From positions 283,933 to 322,547 of the forward strand of contig NZ_JH636445.1 in NCBI RefSeq assembly GCF_000255705.1: 38,615 nucleotides of DNA, in the 5' to 3' direction. The position numbers were made by a program, and so were the translations under genes. Below the pieces are notes generated by a model, which had not been told where the DNA came from, made no database searches, and saw nothing but the letters and a program-made list of their open reading frames with translations. The stretch comes from Zavarzinella formosa DSM 19928 (GTDB taxonomy: Bacteria > Planctomycetota > Planctomycetia > Gemmatales > Gemmataceae). Positions 1-8,698 of the stretch are shown one piece after another (position 1 is the first letter of the stretch; each line of letters starts with the position of its first letter).

Positions 1-348
1 TGCCTGGTGGTTTACAATCTGATCCGGATGGTTCATCAATATGCGGCCGTCGCCAACGACAGGCCGCCGGAGAAGGTCTCGGGGGAGATGTTGTTCCGCG
101 ACGTGCGGTCCGAACTGACGACCGTGGCGAGGTTGCTCACCCCCGCCCATCTGGAACTCCTGCTGGTCCCTCTCGGGCCGGAGCAACTTCAGGCGTGGTT
201 ACTGAAGTTGCTTCAGGGAACGTGGCATCGCAAATGGACCAAGTCCGCCCGCCCCCGGCCCTCCGGTCCCCCGAAGCCAAAAACCAAGAAACTCCGGCAG
301 GAAAAACCTCACGATTCTGTCTTCCGGGTCTTGCGGAGAACTCCTTGA
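1..348 (+). mobile_element. IS4-type transposase, C-terminal fragment (cut by window start)
   Basis: The reading frame is open from base 1 and ends at TGA 346-348, so only about the last 115 residues are visible. The first residues (CLVVYNLIRMVHQYAA) resemble the C-terminal helix of IS4-family (DDE) transposases common in planctomycetes, where a V-Y-N-L-I-R stretch follows the catalytic Glu region. The tail is basic and proline-rich, as is usual there. The catalytic residues lie outside the window, so I cannot tell an intact element from a remnant. The terminal inverted repeat could not be located with confidence in the 51 bases before the next gene. Family assignment is recognition by eye. 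Confidence 0.6.
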
Positions 349-399
349 AAGATCTTCACACGACTGCCGCTGACGCAGTGGGGCTCTTGCAGCCGGGCG

Positions 400-1836
400 A
401 TGGCTGACATCAACAGAACCCCCAACGCGAGTCTTCCCATGAATCCTTCCATGCTTCTCCCTTCTCGCCGGGCGGCCCTCAAGACGGCCGGTTGCGGGTT
501 CGGTTATCTGGCTTTCGCCGGGTTGGCCGCGCAGGCGGCCGAGAAGGAAAAGAACCCGTTGGCGGCCAAGAAGCCACACCACGCGGCGAGGGCCAAACAT
601 GTGATCTTCCTGTGTATGGAAGGCGCTCCCAGCCATGTGGACACCTTTGATTACAAGCCGAAACTAACGGCCGATGATGGCAAGTCGTTCAACAAAGCCC
701 GGCAGCCGTTTGCCAAACTGCTGGGGTCGCCTTGGAAGTTCAGCAAGCAGGGCCAGTCCGGCCTTTGGATGAGCGAACTGTTGCCTAACCTCGGCAAGCA
801 CGCCGACGAGTTGTGCATGCTCAACGGGATGCACACAGATGTTCCCGCCCATCCGCAGGCGTTCCAGTTCATGCACACCGGGAGCTTTCAGTTTAAGCGG
901 CCCTCGTTGGGGGCGTGGACGCTCTATGGTCTCGGTTCGGACAACGAAAACCTGCCGGGTTTCGTCACCATCGCCCCGCCGATCAACAACGGCGGCCCGA
1001 CCAACTTCGGCAGTTCCTTCCTCCCGGCCATCTATCAGGGCACGCCGATCAGCGGAACGCGAGCCTTCGGCCCGATGGGGGGTGGCGGTTCCCCGAGTGT
1101 CAGCAACATCCGTAATCCGAAGCAAACAAGCGATTCCCAACGCGCGCAACTCGACTTCCTGCAATCGCTCAACCGCGAAGCCCTCGAACGCGATCCTGGC
1201 AACGCCAACATCGAAGGGGCCATCGAATCATTTGAACTTGCGTTTCGGATGCAAAAAGACCTGCCGAAATTGATGGACATCACCACCGAAACGAAAGAAT
1301 TGCAAAAGAGCTACGGCATCGGCGAGCAGCCGACCGACAACTTCGGCAAGCAATGCCTGCTGGCCCGGAAATTCGTGGAGGCGGGGGTGCGGTTTGTCGA
1401 AGTAACGGTCGGCGGGTGGGACCACCACCAAAACCTGAAGGACGCCCTGGCCAACAGCACCAAGCGAATCGACCTTCCTATCGCCGGCCTGCTCGGCGAC
1501 CTCAAGCAAAAGGGCTTGCTCAAGGATACGCTGGTGATTTGGGGCGGCGAATTTGGCCGCACCCCCTACGCCCAAGGGGGTGACGGCCGCGATCACAACC
1601 ACAAGGGATTCACGACGTGGATGGCTGGTGGCGGCGTGAAGGGGGGAACGGCGGTCGGCAAGACGGATGAATACGGCTACGAGGCTGTGGAAAACAAAAT
1701 TCACATCCACGACTGGCATGCGACGATCCTGCACCTGTTGGGGCTAGATCACGAAAAGCTGACGTTCCGCTTCAGCGGCCGGGATTTCCGGCTGACGGAT
1801 GTGAAGGGCGTGGTGGCCAAGGATGTTTTGGCGTGA
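400..1836 (+). CDS. DUF1501 family protein, Tat-exported (sulfatase-like fold)
   Basis: This is a 478-residue protein of the DUF1501 family, which has an alkaline-phosphatase/sulfatase-like fold and is abundant in planctomycetes. Its N-terminus carries a twin-arginine signal: SRRAALKTAG at about residues 23-32, then a hydrophobic stretch ending AAQAA, so export across the cytoplasmic membrane is likely. Family-like segments include HVIFLCMEGAPSHVDTFDYK, GGWDHH, WGGEFGRTP and DHNHKGFTTW, which hold the Asp/His residues expected of the metal site. A second ATG at 439 would put the Arg pair nearer the start, as in most family members, and is an equally good start; neither has a strong Shine-Dalgarno. 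These genes normally follow a DUF1549/DUF1553 cytochrome-like gene; here a transposase end lies upstream instead. Substrate is unknown. Confidence 0.9.
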   Translation: MADINRTPNASLPMNPSMLLPSRRAALKTAGCGFGYLAFAGLAAQAAEKEKNPLAAKKPHHAARAKHVIFLCMEGAPSHVDTFDYKPKLTADDGKSFNKARQPFAKLLGSPWKFSKQGQSGLWMSELLPNLGKHADELCMLNGMHTDVPAHPQAFQFMHTGSFQFKRPSLGAWTLYGLGSDNENLPGFVTIAPPINNGGPTNFGSSFLPAIYQGTPISGTRAFGPMGGGGSPSVSNIRNPKQTSDSQRAQLDFLQSLNREALERDPGNANIEGAIESFELAFRMQKDLPKLMDITTETKELQKSYGIGEQPTDNFGKQCLLARKFVEAGVRFVEVTVGGWDHHQNLKDALANSTKRIDLPIAGLLGDLKQKGLLKDTLVIWGGEFGRTPYAQGGDGRDHNHKGFTTWMAGGGVKGGTAVGKTDEYGYEAVENKIHIHDWHATILHLLGLDHEKLTFRFSGRDFRLTDVKGVVAKDVLA

Positions 1837-1839
1837 CGA

Positions 1840-1860
1840 TGGAAACACTCCGTGTTTCCA
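1840..1860. terminator. Hairpin between convergent genes
   Basis: A perfect 9-bp stem (TGGAAACAC / GTGTTTCCA) with a 3-base loop begins 3 bases after the DUF1501 stop codon. It lacks a good T-run on the plus strand, so it may be a weak terminator or an mRNA-stabilising end. It lies between two convergent genes. Confidence 0.45.
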
Positions 1861-1919
1861 GTCTGAAAACACGGTCGGGTCGGACTCTTTAAGCATGTCG
1901 GAGATGCCTGTCGACCGCC

Positions 1920-2822
1920 TTATTCGTTCTTAAGCGTAAAACCCTTCGGAACCTCCAGCCTGAACAGGGTCGGTGGGAGGGCCTCGTTCCAAGAAAACTG
2001 TTCAAAGACGATGAACGGCTTGTCTTTGTTCGCGGGGTCCCCCACGGCGAAGCGAACCGGCAGGGCGGTCTTGGAGTCCACCCACAGCTTCGCCGTCTCG
2101 TATTTGAGGTCGATCCAGTTCGCAAAAAAATCCGCATTCTTGAGCCGATAAACAACCGTCTTCCGCCCGTCCAACTTCTCCTCGCCGAGCCGTTCCGCGT
2201 CTTGGTCTTTCAACTCGCGCAACTGCTTGACCGGGTCGGTCATCGTCTCGGACATCCGCTTCCATTCTTCCTCGTCGCCGTCATACTTCGCGGCGGTCTT
2301 CGCGGTGTAATCAATTATCAGGGCTTCTTTCTTTTTCACGTCCGATACGACGGTCATCAGGAGGGGCGGTGTCCCCGCCGGCGTCTCATCGCCCTCTTGG
2401 CCGCTGGGGATTTCCTGGCGATAGGAGTCGCCCTGAATGTAAATCTTTTGTCGCATAACCTTGGGGAACCGGACCTTTGGGGTGGACTTGATGACGAAGG
2501 TCACGGTCTCGGCTTTCTTGACATTCTCGACCACATCCCCAAACGCGAACGCAGTGCTGTGGTCCGTCACGAACAGCCAGCCGGCCAGTGTGGCGATCAG
2601 CACGACCGCCGCGGCGGTGCCACTGTAACGAAAGAGACGAAACATTTTTTGCTTCCTTTCCGTGGGCCGGTGAATGCCCGGCCGGGTCATTGCGGATTGC
2701 AGGGCCTCGACCGTCGAGGCTGTCAGTTGGGCGGGCGGGCCGTCCGGGATGGACAGATCCCGCAGCGCGATCACCGCTCGGGCCAGCGATTCTTCCGGCG
2801 TTCGTTCGTTGCGATCAGTCAT
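1920..2822 (-). CDS. Probable membrane-anchored anti-sigma factor with LolA-like periplasmic domain
   Basis: The product is 300 residues. The N-terminal part is cytoplasmic and helical. A single membrane segment follows at about residues 67-87 (GTAAAVVLIATLAGWLFV). A C-terminal domain of about 200 residues looks like the outer-membrane lipoprotein-carrier/DUF2092-type beta fold seen in planctomycete anti-sigma-like proteins (for example KTVVYRLKNADFF and AKLWVDSKTALPVRF). Its ATG overlaps the stop codon of the upstream ECF sigma gene as ATGA, so the two are probably translationally coupled. The role of binding and restraining that sigma factor is inferred from topology and position. No ZAS zinc motif (HxxxCxxC) is visible, so it is not a classical zinc anti-sigma factor. 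Confidence 0.7.
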   Translation of the reverse strand: MTDRNERTPEESLARAVIALRDLSIPDGPPAQLTASTVEALQSAMTRPGIHRPTERKQKMFRLFRYSGTAAAVVLIATLAGWLFVTDHSTAFAFGDVVENVKKAETVTFVIKSTPKVRFPKVMRQKIYIQGDSYRQEIPSGQEGDETPAGTPPLLMTVVSDVKKKEALIIDYTAKTAAKYDGDEEEWKRMSETMTDPVKQLRELKDQDAERLGEEKLDGRKTVVYRLKNADFFANWIDLKYETAKLWVDSKTALPVRFAVGDPANKDKPFIVFEQFSWNEALPPTLFRLEVPKGFTLKNE

Positions 2823-3358
2823 GATTCAAACTCCTGGGTGATTTGTTCCACGGCCGGGGACGGCTCGAACGCTCGCAGCCGTTCTCGCAAAGCGGCTCTC
2901 GCCCGATTCAGCAGGACGCCCACATGGTTCACCGTGATGTCGAGTTGTTCGGCGATCTCCTGGTAGCTCAGTCCGTCCAGACAAGACAGGCAAAAGATCT
3001 GGGCCTGCCGGTCGTCCAAACCGGCCAGTGCTTCCCGCAAATGGCCGCCCAGCTCGTTCGCTTCGGCGGCCGCAACCGGCCCCGTTTCTTTGCGATCAAT
3101 GACTGACATTTCCGCGAGCGTCGTCCGGCGATTCGATTCGCGGTTTCGCTGCCGAAATGACTCCAGCGCCCTGGCGGTGGCCAGCCGCTTGAGCAACGCC
3201 GGCCAGTTGCGGATCGTTTCTTTTCGCTCCAACTCCAAGGCCGAGATGAAGGCGTGCTGGAAACAGTCACTTGCGTCGGCATCGTTATTCAGCAGCCGCC
3301 ACGCGGTGCGCCAGACGATTGGCCCGTGTTGTCGGACAATGAGCGACCAATCAGTCAT
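2819..3358 (-). CDS. ECF-type RNA polymerase sigma factor
   Basis: A 179-residue sigma-70 family protein of the extracytoplasmic-function class. Region 2 is seen in the first 70 residues (WRLLNNDADASDCFQHAFIS, an ECF region 2.2-like stretch). Region 4 is clear near the C-terminus, with LSYQEIAEQLDITVNHVGVL as a helix-turn-helix and LNRARAALRERL as the usual end. The reading frame is open about 39 codons further upstream, but homology begins at the ATG at 3358 (MTDWSLIVRQHG), so I chose that start although its Shine-Dalgarno is poor. It overlaps the downstream anti-sigma gene by 4 bases. Target promoters are unknown; autoregulation is usual for this class. Confidence 0.88.
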   Translation of the reverse strand: MTDWSLIVRQHGPIVWRTAWRLLNNDADASDCFQHAFISALELERKETIRNWPALLKRLATARALESFRQRNRESNRRTTLAEMSVIDRKETGPVAAAEANELGGHLREALAGLDDRQAQIFCLSCLDGLSYQEIAEQLDITVNHVGVLLNRARAALRERLRAFEPSPAVEQITQEFES

Positions 3359-3629
3359 TTCGGGATACCTGTTGCGAACAGCGGCTCGTTCATCAATCAA
3401 GTCGCCGGAAATGCGTGCTTTCTTACAGGGCAGGGGGCCGGATTTCAGAAGAAGTGCTTTTGTTGAGGACAGCAATCAGGGTTGCATGAGGATTGCGCGT
3501 TGGCCAGACAAGTCAATCCGACAGGCAAGGTTTGCGCGGAATTCGCGAGTTTACAACGGCCGGTCAATGGTGTTCAACGAGACACCAGAAACCGCCGACC
3601 ATCAAATAAACACAGCGGAATTGAATCAC
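3359..3629. other. Intergenic region upstream of the sigma factor
   Basis: These 271 bases separate the sigma factor start from the stop of the methyltransferase gene, both on the minus strand. They should hold the promoter of the sigma/anti-sigma pair. I see no convincing promoter, hairpin or coding sequence. Confidence 0.4.
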
Positions 3630-4253
3630 TCACTTCTTCAACACAAACCAAGTCAAGTCATCGGCCGGAAAATTCGGGTCGCGGTGATACTGGAACCCAT
3701 AATCCACCAGTTGCAAATCCGGGTATTTGTCCATCAGATCGCCCGCGAAATCCCGCTTGAACAACCGGCTGGTGTGGCCGCGATAGTCAATCTCCACCGG
3801 GCTGGGATTGTAATACTCAATCACCACCACATACTTTGTCGAACACTCGTAAAGCCGTTCGTAGGCGGCTGGCAGGACGTCCGGATTGAGGTGAATCAGC
3901 ACCCCGGAGGTGAAGGTCAGGTCGTGCCGGCCAAGCTGGGCGGTCGTGAAATCAAGAATCGACCCATGATGAGCCGTGATGTTGGGAATGGCCTTTAGTT
4001 GTTCGACGGCCGCCGCGTTGATCTCGACGCCGGTGAACTGACAGGCCGGCAGCGAACTGCGGATGGCGAAGGCGTTCAGACCGATGTTGGCCCCAAGTTC
4101 CAGGCAGCTTTTCACCCCGCGCGTGCTGTTGAGAATTTTCCCCCAATAGAACGCTCGTTTGGCGACCGAGGCGGGATCGCTGTTCCGGCCGATGTATTTC
4201 GTGCCGAAATCACCCGCCCAAAAACCCTCTTGTTCCGTGCGAAAAGCGCTCAT
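3630..4253 (-). CDS. SAM-dependent methyltransferase, pseudaminic-acid-type family
   Basis: The 207-residue product is a class I SAM methyltransferase: motif I is CLELGANIGLNA, followed by an acidic motif II (FTGVEINA) and a DLTFTSGVLIHLNP stretch. The start TEQEGFWAGDFGTKYI closely resembles the family annotated as pseudaminic acid biosynthesis-associated methylase (TIGR03587-like). The ATG at 4253 is well supported by AGGAGG six bases upstream, so the 26 extra upstream codons of the open frame are not used. It is the last gene of the moxR/DUF58 gene set, about 100 bases after the small membrane protein. Its substrate is unknown, and no other nonulosonic acid gene is visible nearby. Confidence 0.8.
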   Translation of the reverse strand: MSAFRTEQEGFWAGDFGTKYIGRNSDPASVAKRAFYWGKILNSTRGVKSCLELGANIGLNAFAIRSSLPACQFTGVEINAAAVEQLKAIPNITAHHGSILDFTTAQLGRHDLTFTSGVLIHLNPDVLPAAYERLYECSTKYVVVIEYYNPSPVEIDYRGHTSRLFKRDFAGDLMDKYPDLQLVDYGFQYHRDPNFPADDLTWFVLKK

Positions 4254-4353
4254 TAACCGCCTCCTGAAAGATATTGTGTCCTGTCGCCGCCAAATGTCAT
4301 GCCAGAGGAAAGACATGGACGAGCCGGGCAAAAGGCTCGCCGCAAAACTCCGG

Positions 4354-4635
4354 TTATGATCGTTTGCCCGGAATGACTCCCCGGCCTTTCGTGAGAACCG
4401 GTTTGCTGACGGTCACTTTCGGCAGTTCGGCCACCGGCGCCCGACGGCACACGCGAGCGGCGACCGCCACCTTGAGCAAGTGGATGCCTCCCCGGAACAC
4501 CAGCAAGCCGATCATGACGGCCGGGATGCTCTCCAGATACTTCCCGTTCGGCATCAACACATACATGGCGAGATAAAACAAATACAAGCCAAGGGCAACC
4601 AGCGCCCAACCGGCGACTTCGCGAATCCAGAACAT
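4354..4635 (-). CDS. Small membrane protein of the moxR-DUF58 gene set
   Basis: A 93-residue protein with two hydrophobic segments, about residues 8-28 (GWALVALGLYLFYLAMYVLM) and 36-58, followed by a basic soluble tail (RRAPVAELPK...GKRS). GGGAGG lies 9 bases before the ATG, inside the end of the preceding gene, and the two genes are 6 bases apart, so it is a genuine operon member. I do not recognise a family. A role in the same membrane complex as the DUF58 protein is inferred from position only. Confidence 0.72.
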   Translation of the reverse strand: MFWIREVAGWALVALGLYLFYLAMYVLMPNGKYLESIPAVMIGLLVFRGGIHLLKVAVAARVCRRAPVAELPKVTVSKPVLTKGRGVIPGKRS

Positions 4636-4641
4636 CTTCGC

Positions 4642-5442
4642 TCACCTCCCCGCCCGACGGCGGGACATTTTGGCCTTGAACCATCTTCGCCAGCGTTCGA
4701 TTCGGTCCGTCTCGCGGCGGGTTTCGTGGAACGCATCATCCCGTAACACCATCGACGCCTCGGCCTGGGTCATCCGGGAAATTCGCAGGTAGCTCAATCC
4801 CGCCGAGAGGATCATCAACGCCGAGCCAATCACCCACAAAAGGATCATCGCCCGAGTCACGCCGATGTCAAACGGATGGGGACGCATGAACCGTTCTTGA
4901 ACGGTCACGAAGAACCAACCCGCCTGCCCGACGACCACGCAAGCCCCGCCGATGATGAGCGTGCGGGGCAGTTCCTCGGCGTCCACTTGCGTGAACGGAC
5001 GCGACACGGGCGCCGCCGACGGAATCTCCCGCCGCACCGAGGGATCATTCGGCAACACCGGCCCGACAAGGGCGTTGAGCCGATAATGCCCGATCAGGTA
5101 CGAGAGTAACGCGGTCGCCAGCAGAAGATCCTCCAGGTTGAAACCGAAACTGCTCGTTATCATCGGCGACCAGCGCCAGGAGGCCAGAAAGTTGAGAAGG
5201 CCGAGGAATCCGGGATCGATCAGGCCGTAAGTGGTCAGCAATAACACAATGATCGGCGACCCGGTCCAGCGGAACAGGATCCCCGGAACGGCGAACACGA
5301 TGGCGATCAGGGCCATGATGTCGCCGCCCCGCGTGGACATCATGAAGAAATACACGATTAACCCGGCGGCCGCCATGACCAGATAGCCGAGCGTGGCCGG
5401 CTCGATCAGTTGCCGTAAGATTTTGAGGCGGTCGTTGCTCAT
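4642..5442 (-). CDS. Multi-pass membrane protein of the moxR-DUF58 gene set
   Basis: The 266-residue protein has about four hydrophobic segments in its first half (LGYLVMAAAGLIVYFFMM, DIMALIAIVFAVPGILF, SPIIVLLLTTYGLI and LEDLLLATALLSYLI) and two more near residues 160-220 (TLIIGGACVVVGQAGWFFV, AMILLWVIGSALMILSAGL). A basic cytoplasmic-looking tail ends RRWFKAKMSRRRAGR. The ATG overlaps the stop codon of the DUF58 gene as ATGA, which indicates translational coupling. I do not recognise the family. MoxR/DUF58 operons often include uncharacterised membrane proteins, and this one is probably their partner. Confidence 0.75.
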   Translation of the reverse strand: MSNDRLKILRQLIEPATLGYLVMAAAGLIVYFFMMSTRGGDIMALIAIVFAVPGILFRWTGSPIIVLLLTTYGLIDPGFLGLLNFLASWRWSPMITSSFGFNLEDLLLATALLSYLIGHYRLNALVGPVLPNDPSVRREIPSAAPVSRPFTQVDAEELPRTLIIGGACVVVGQAGWFFVTVQERFMRPHPFDIGVTRAMILLWVIGSALMILSAGLSYLRISRMTQAEASMVLRDDAFHETRRETDRIERWRRWFKAKMSRRRAGR

Positions 5443-7604
5443 CGCCGCACCCTCATGCCGCGAAGCCGGTTCATGCGGTCCAGCACCATTTGCACCGTCT
5501 CGTCATGCCCGGCCCGAACGACGGTCACGCCCAACCGGCCAAATTCCTTGCGGAGCCGCAGGAAGTTCTTGTGATACCGCTCCACTTGGTCCCGTTCCAA
5601 TTCACGGTCCAACGCGGCAAATCCCCGGTCGGTGACAAGTTCGGCCCGGCGAATCTGAAGGGAATCTTCCCCTCCTGAATCGGCCGACGGCAAGGGCATG
5701 TCCTCCTGCCACGGGATGATAATCATCACCTGATGATGCCGGCCAATCGCCACGCGGACGGACTCCATCACCGGGCCAATTTCCTCAGCGAGATCAACGA
5801 GGTCGGCCAGGATCACAAACAGTTCGTTGTCCCGCCCCCGCGAGACTCCGTAATTCACCGCGGAGGCCAGCATGGCCAGTTTTGGTTTCGAGTAAAAGAG
5901 ATAACGGCCCCGAATGTCGTGAAGGCGTATCGGGTATCGTGTCTGATGATCGGCCAGGAACCGCATGGCGCGGCGGGCGAAAATCTGGTCGTCGTGCAGG
6001 TAATGCACCTCGGCCTCCGGCTCGTCCCCGTCAAGCGTGGCGAACAACAGCCCGAGTTGCTTGCGCCGGATGCGGCGTTGCCGCCCCTCGCCGAAGAAGC
6101 CGGTGGCCCCATGAATGGCCCAGAACATTAACGCGGCAACCATTGGAATCGCCGCCAAGGTGAGCGTCGCCCAGATGCCAAGGTTTTTGACAAACGGCCC
6201 GACCACCGCCCAATAGATCAGAATGGGCGTGACCGTTCGTTGCAACAACCCGGCGCAGGAAACGATCAGGCCCACGACAATAAACGTCATCGGAAACAGA
6301 AGCAGAAAAACAATCCAGATCCGGCGGGTGTCGCTGATCGGATTCCAGAACATGCTTCCCATGAGTTTCACGGTTTGAACCGTGATGACCCCGGTGAGAA
6401 ACAGCGAGACGAGGAAGACATATTGCGGTGGAGTTCCGGCCAATGTCAGCAGAAAACCCAACAACGTGCCCAAGGGCGCCAACACGAATTGAGTCAGCAA
6501 AATGGTCACGGCCGACGGATCAAAAGACAGTGAATTAACCCGTTTGTCCATCAACTCGGGGTACAGATCATTCGCCACCGGAAAGGCCAGTTTGGACAGG
6601 GCGTCGGCATCAGCGAACGGCCCGAGCGGCGTCGACCGGGCGGCGGCTTTGGCCAGCAGATGCAGCATGTCAATCAAATGGGTGCGGGAACGGTTGGGCC
6701 GCATCATCTGGGAGCCGTTTTCGTCGAAGATCGTCAGGCCGACATGGTCCCGGTCCACGGCGACCCCCTCGGCGACGCCGGCCGCGAGGTTGGCCAGCCG
6801 GGTCAGTTTGCTCTTGGCGATCGGGCCGACGCGGACGCTTTCGGAGGCATCCACAAACAACGTCGCCCGCACCGGCACCTCGGTCTCGAACTCCTTGGTG
6901 ATGAGCTTGTCTTTGCGGGCCGAGGGTTTCCACGCAATCATTTTCGGCGGGTCGCCCGGAAGATAGTCCCGCAGGTCTTGCAGTTCGCTGCCGCCGCCGG
7001 GCTGGCGAAGCCGGTGCAGGCCGGGGGGCGGGAAGATGTTGTGCCGTTTGCTTCCCCGGCGGTTCCCCTCCGCGCCGGACAGGCGGGGCAGCACCGGATA
7101 ATGCCGCCCCTCTTTCAGCACGATGCGTTTGTAAAAGAACCCCTGCCGGTCGGTGAGACGGACCCGGACTCCCTCGAAGATCAGTTCGCCGGGGGCTTCG
7201 CAACGGACGCGGTACTCGATGACGCCGGGGTGAAACTTGGAAATGGCCGTGAATTTTTGTTCGCTTTCGCCGATCTTGGTGACGACAAACGGAACCGCAT
7301 CCTCCAGAAACACATCTGGCAACCGGCCGCGATCCAGTTGAACTTTCACGACGATGTCGAATTCGCCGTTGGCCCAAAGCAACGGCACGGCCTTCCGCTC
7401 GTCACGGATTTCACGGGAGATTCGCAGGCGGGGAAGCACAAAAAAGGCTTGATAGGCAAACAAAGCCCATTCAACGAGGAACCAAGTGAGAATGGTGATG
7501 CCGATGATGGCCAGACCGTCCCCCTGCCGCCGGGAGAGCAAGGCTCCGAGCAGGGTGAGCAGCGTGGAAACGCCGAGCAACCACCAACCGCGAGAGGTGA
7601 GCAA
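5439..7604 (-). CDS. DUF58/von Willebrand factor A domain membrane protein with an internal transmembrane insertion
   Basis: At 721 residues this is much longer than a usual DUF58 protein (about 300-450). Two N-terminal membrane helices (about 6-24 and 30-50) precede a beta-rich region and the DUF58 signature DLRDYLPGDPPKMIAWKPSA (210-229). The vWA-like domain begins at residue 248, with a MIDAS-type D252-A-S-E-S256. It appears to be interrupted at about 362-500 by roughly five hydrophobic segments before vWA-like sequence resumes near 592 (ELFVILADLVDL). The start is TTG at 7604, supported by AAGGA seven bases upstream; no ATG fits. It lies 21 bases after moxR and overlaps the next membrane protein gene by ATGA. 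By family knowledge it works with a MoxR ATPase, probably in assembly or activation of an envelope complex; the substrate is unknown. Confidence 0.88.
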   Translation of the reverse strand: MLTSRGWWLLGVSTLLTLLGALLSRRQGDGLAIIGITILTWFLVEWALFAYQAFFVLPRLRISREIRDERKAVPLLWANGEFDIVVKVQLDRGRLPDVFLEDAVPFVVTKIGESEQKFTAISKFHPGVIEYRVRCEAPGELIFEGVRVRLTDRQGFFYKRIVLKEGRHYPVLPRLSGAEGNRRGSKRHNIFPPPGLHRLRQPGGGSELQDLRDYLPGDPPKMIAWKPSARKDKLITKEFETEVPVRATLFVDASESVRVGPIAKSKLTRLANLAAGVAEGVAVDRDHVGLTIFDENGSQMMRPNRSRTHLIDMLHLLAKAAARSTPLGPFADADALSKLAFPVANDLYPELMDKRVNSLSFDPSAVTILLTQFVLAPLGTLLGFLLTLAGTPPQYVFLVSLFLTGVITVQTVKLMGSMFWNPISDTRRIWIVFLLLFPMTFIVVGLIVSCAGLLQRTVTPILIYWAVVGPFVKNLGIWATLTLAAIPMVAALMFWAIHGATGFFGEGRQRRIRRKQLGLLFATLDGDEPEAEVHYLHDDQIFARRAMRFLADHQTRYPIRLHDIRGRYLFYSKPKLAMLASAVNYGVSRGRDNELFVILADLVDLAEEIGPVMESVRVAIGRHHQVMIIIPWQEDMPLPSADSGGEDSLQIRRAELVTDRGFAALDRELERDQVERYHKNFLRLRKEFGRLGVTVVRAGHDETVQMVLDRMNRLRGMRVRR

Positions 7605-7625
7605 GATCGCTTCCTTTGATTCGGG

Positions 7626-8627
7626 TCACGTCTCTTCCAACACCGGGACGGCATCCAGCAATTCGGCCACCACATCGCCAACATGCCGCCCTTCGACCTC
7701 GGCCTCCGGCCGGAGAATGATGCGATGCCCCAGCACTCCCAAGGCCACTTCCTGCACGTCCTCGTGCGTGAAGTAGTGTCGGCCTTCCAGCACCGCTCTC
7801 GCGCGGGCGCATCGCAAAAGGCACAAGGCCGCGCGAGGGCTGGCTCCGAGCATCACGTCCGGGTGTTTGCGGCTTTCCTCGGCCAGACTTACGATGTAAT
7901 GGAGAAGTTCATCCTTCCCGTACACGTTGCTGAGCTTCATCTGCATGTTCCAGATGATGTCCGGCGTGAAGACCGGCTCCAGCTCGATGATCGGATGGCT
8001 GTGAACCTGCAACATCCGCACTTCGGCATCATGCCCCGGATAGCTCATCTCGATCCGCAGCAAGAAGCGGTCCAACTGGGCTTCCGGCAGGCGATAAACG
8101 CCTTCCTGTTCGACCGGGTTTTGGGTGGCCAGCACGAGAAACGGCCGGGGAAGTTGGAGCGTCGTCCCTTCCACCGTCACCTGATATTCCTGCATGGCCT
8201 CCAAGAGTGCCGATTGCGTCTTCGCCGGGGCGCGGTTGATTTCGTCCGCCAGCAGCACCTGGCAGAAGATCGGCCCTTTGCGGAGGATAAAGTCGTTCGT
8301 CTTGCGGTCAAAGATGGACGTGCCGGTCACGTCGGAGGGCAGCAAGTCCGGGGTGAACTGTACGCGGGAGAATTCGCAGCCGAGAAGCTTGGAAAAGGCT
8401 TTCGCCAGGGTGGTTTTGGCGACGCCGGGCACGCCCTCCAGCAACACGTGGCCGCTGGCCAGCATGGCGATGAGCAACTGCCGGGTGACGCCCTCCATCC
8501 CGACGACAACTTTGCCGATTTCCTTGATGACTTGTTGGGCGAGGGCCTTGCCGGTGGCCGCGAGTTCTCTGGCCGGCTCGGAACCCGGAACGGGGGGGAT
8601 GGTCATGTCACCCTGTCGTAAGGACAT
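7626..8627 (-). CDS. MoxR-family AAA+ ATPase
   Basis: A 333-residue AAA+ ATPase of the MoxR group, which acts as a chaperone-like activator with vWA-domain partners. Visible motifs are Walker [10 protein letters not shown] (K71, T72), Walker [11 protein letters not shown] (D128, E129), sensor 1 ATQNP (167-171) and the arginine-containing [13 protein letters not shown]. The C-terminal helical lid contains [20 protein letters not shown], typical of the family. The ATG at 8627 has no strong Shine-Dalgarno; ATG at 8606 is an alternative that would remove seven residues. It is the first gene of a minus-strand set continuing through DUF58, two membrane proteins and a methyltransferase. Confidence 0.93.
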   Translation of the reverse strand: MSLRQGDMTIPPVPGSEPARELAATGKALAQQVIKEIGKVVVGMEGVTRQLLIAMLASGHVLLEGVPGVAKTTLAKAFSKLLGCEFSRVQFTPDLLPSDVTGTSIFDRKTNDFILRKGPIFCQVLLADEINRAPAKTQSALLEAMQEYQVTVEGTTLQLPRPFLVLATQNPVEQEGVYRLPEAQLDRFLLRIEMSYPGHDAEVRMLQVHSHPIIELEPVFTPDIIWNMQMKLSNVYGKDELLHYIVSLAEESRKHPDVMLGASPRAALCLLRCARARAVLEGRHYFTHEDVQEVALGVLGHRIILRPEAEVEGRHVGDVVAELLDAVPVLEET

Positions 8628-8698
8628 CGCATGAAAGATCGAATCCCTTACAGGATAGTCGAAGTTCGCCCGTCGTCCGCAGGGAAAAGCCGGGAGAG

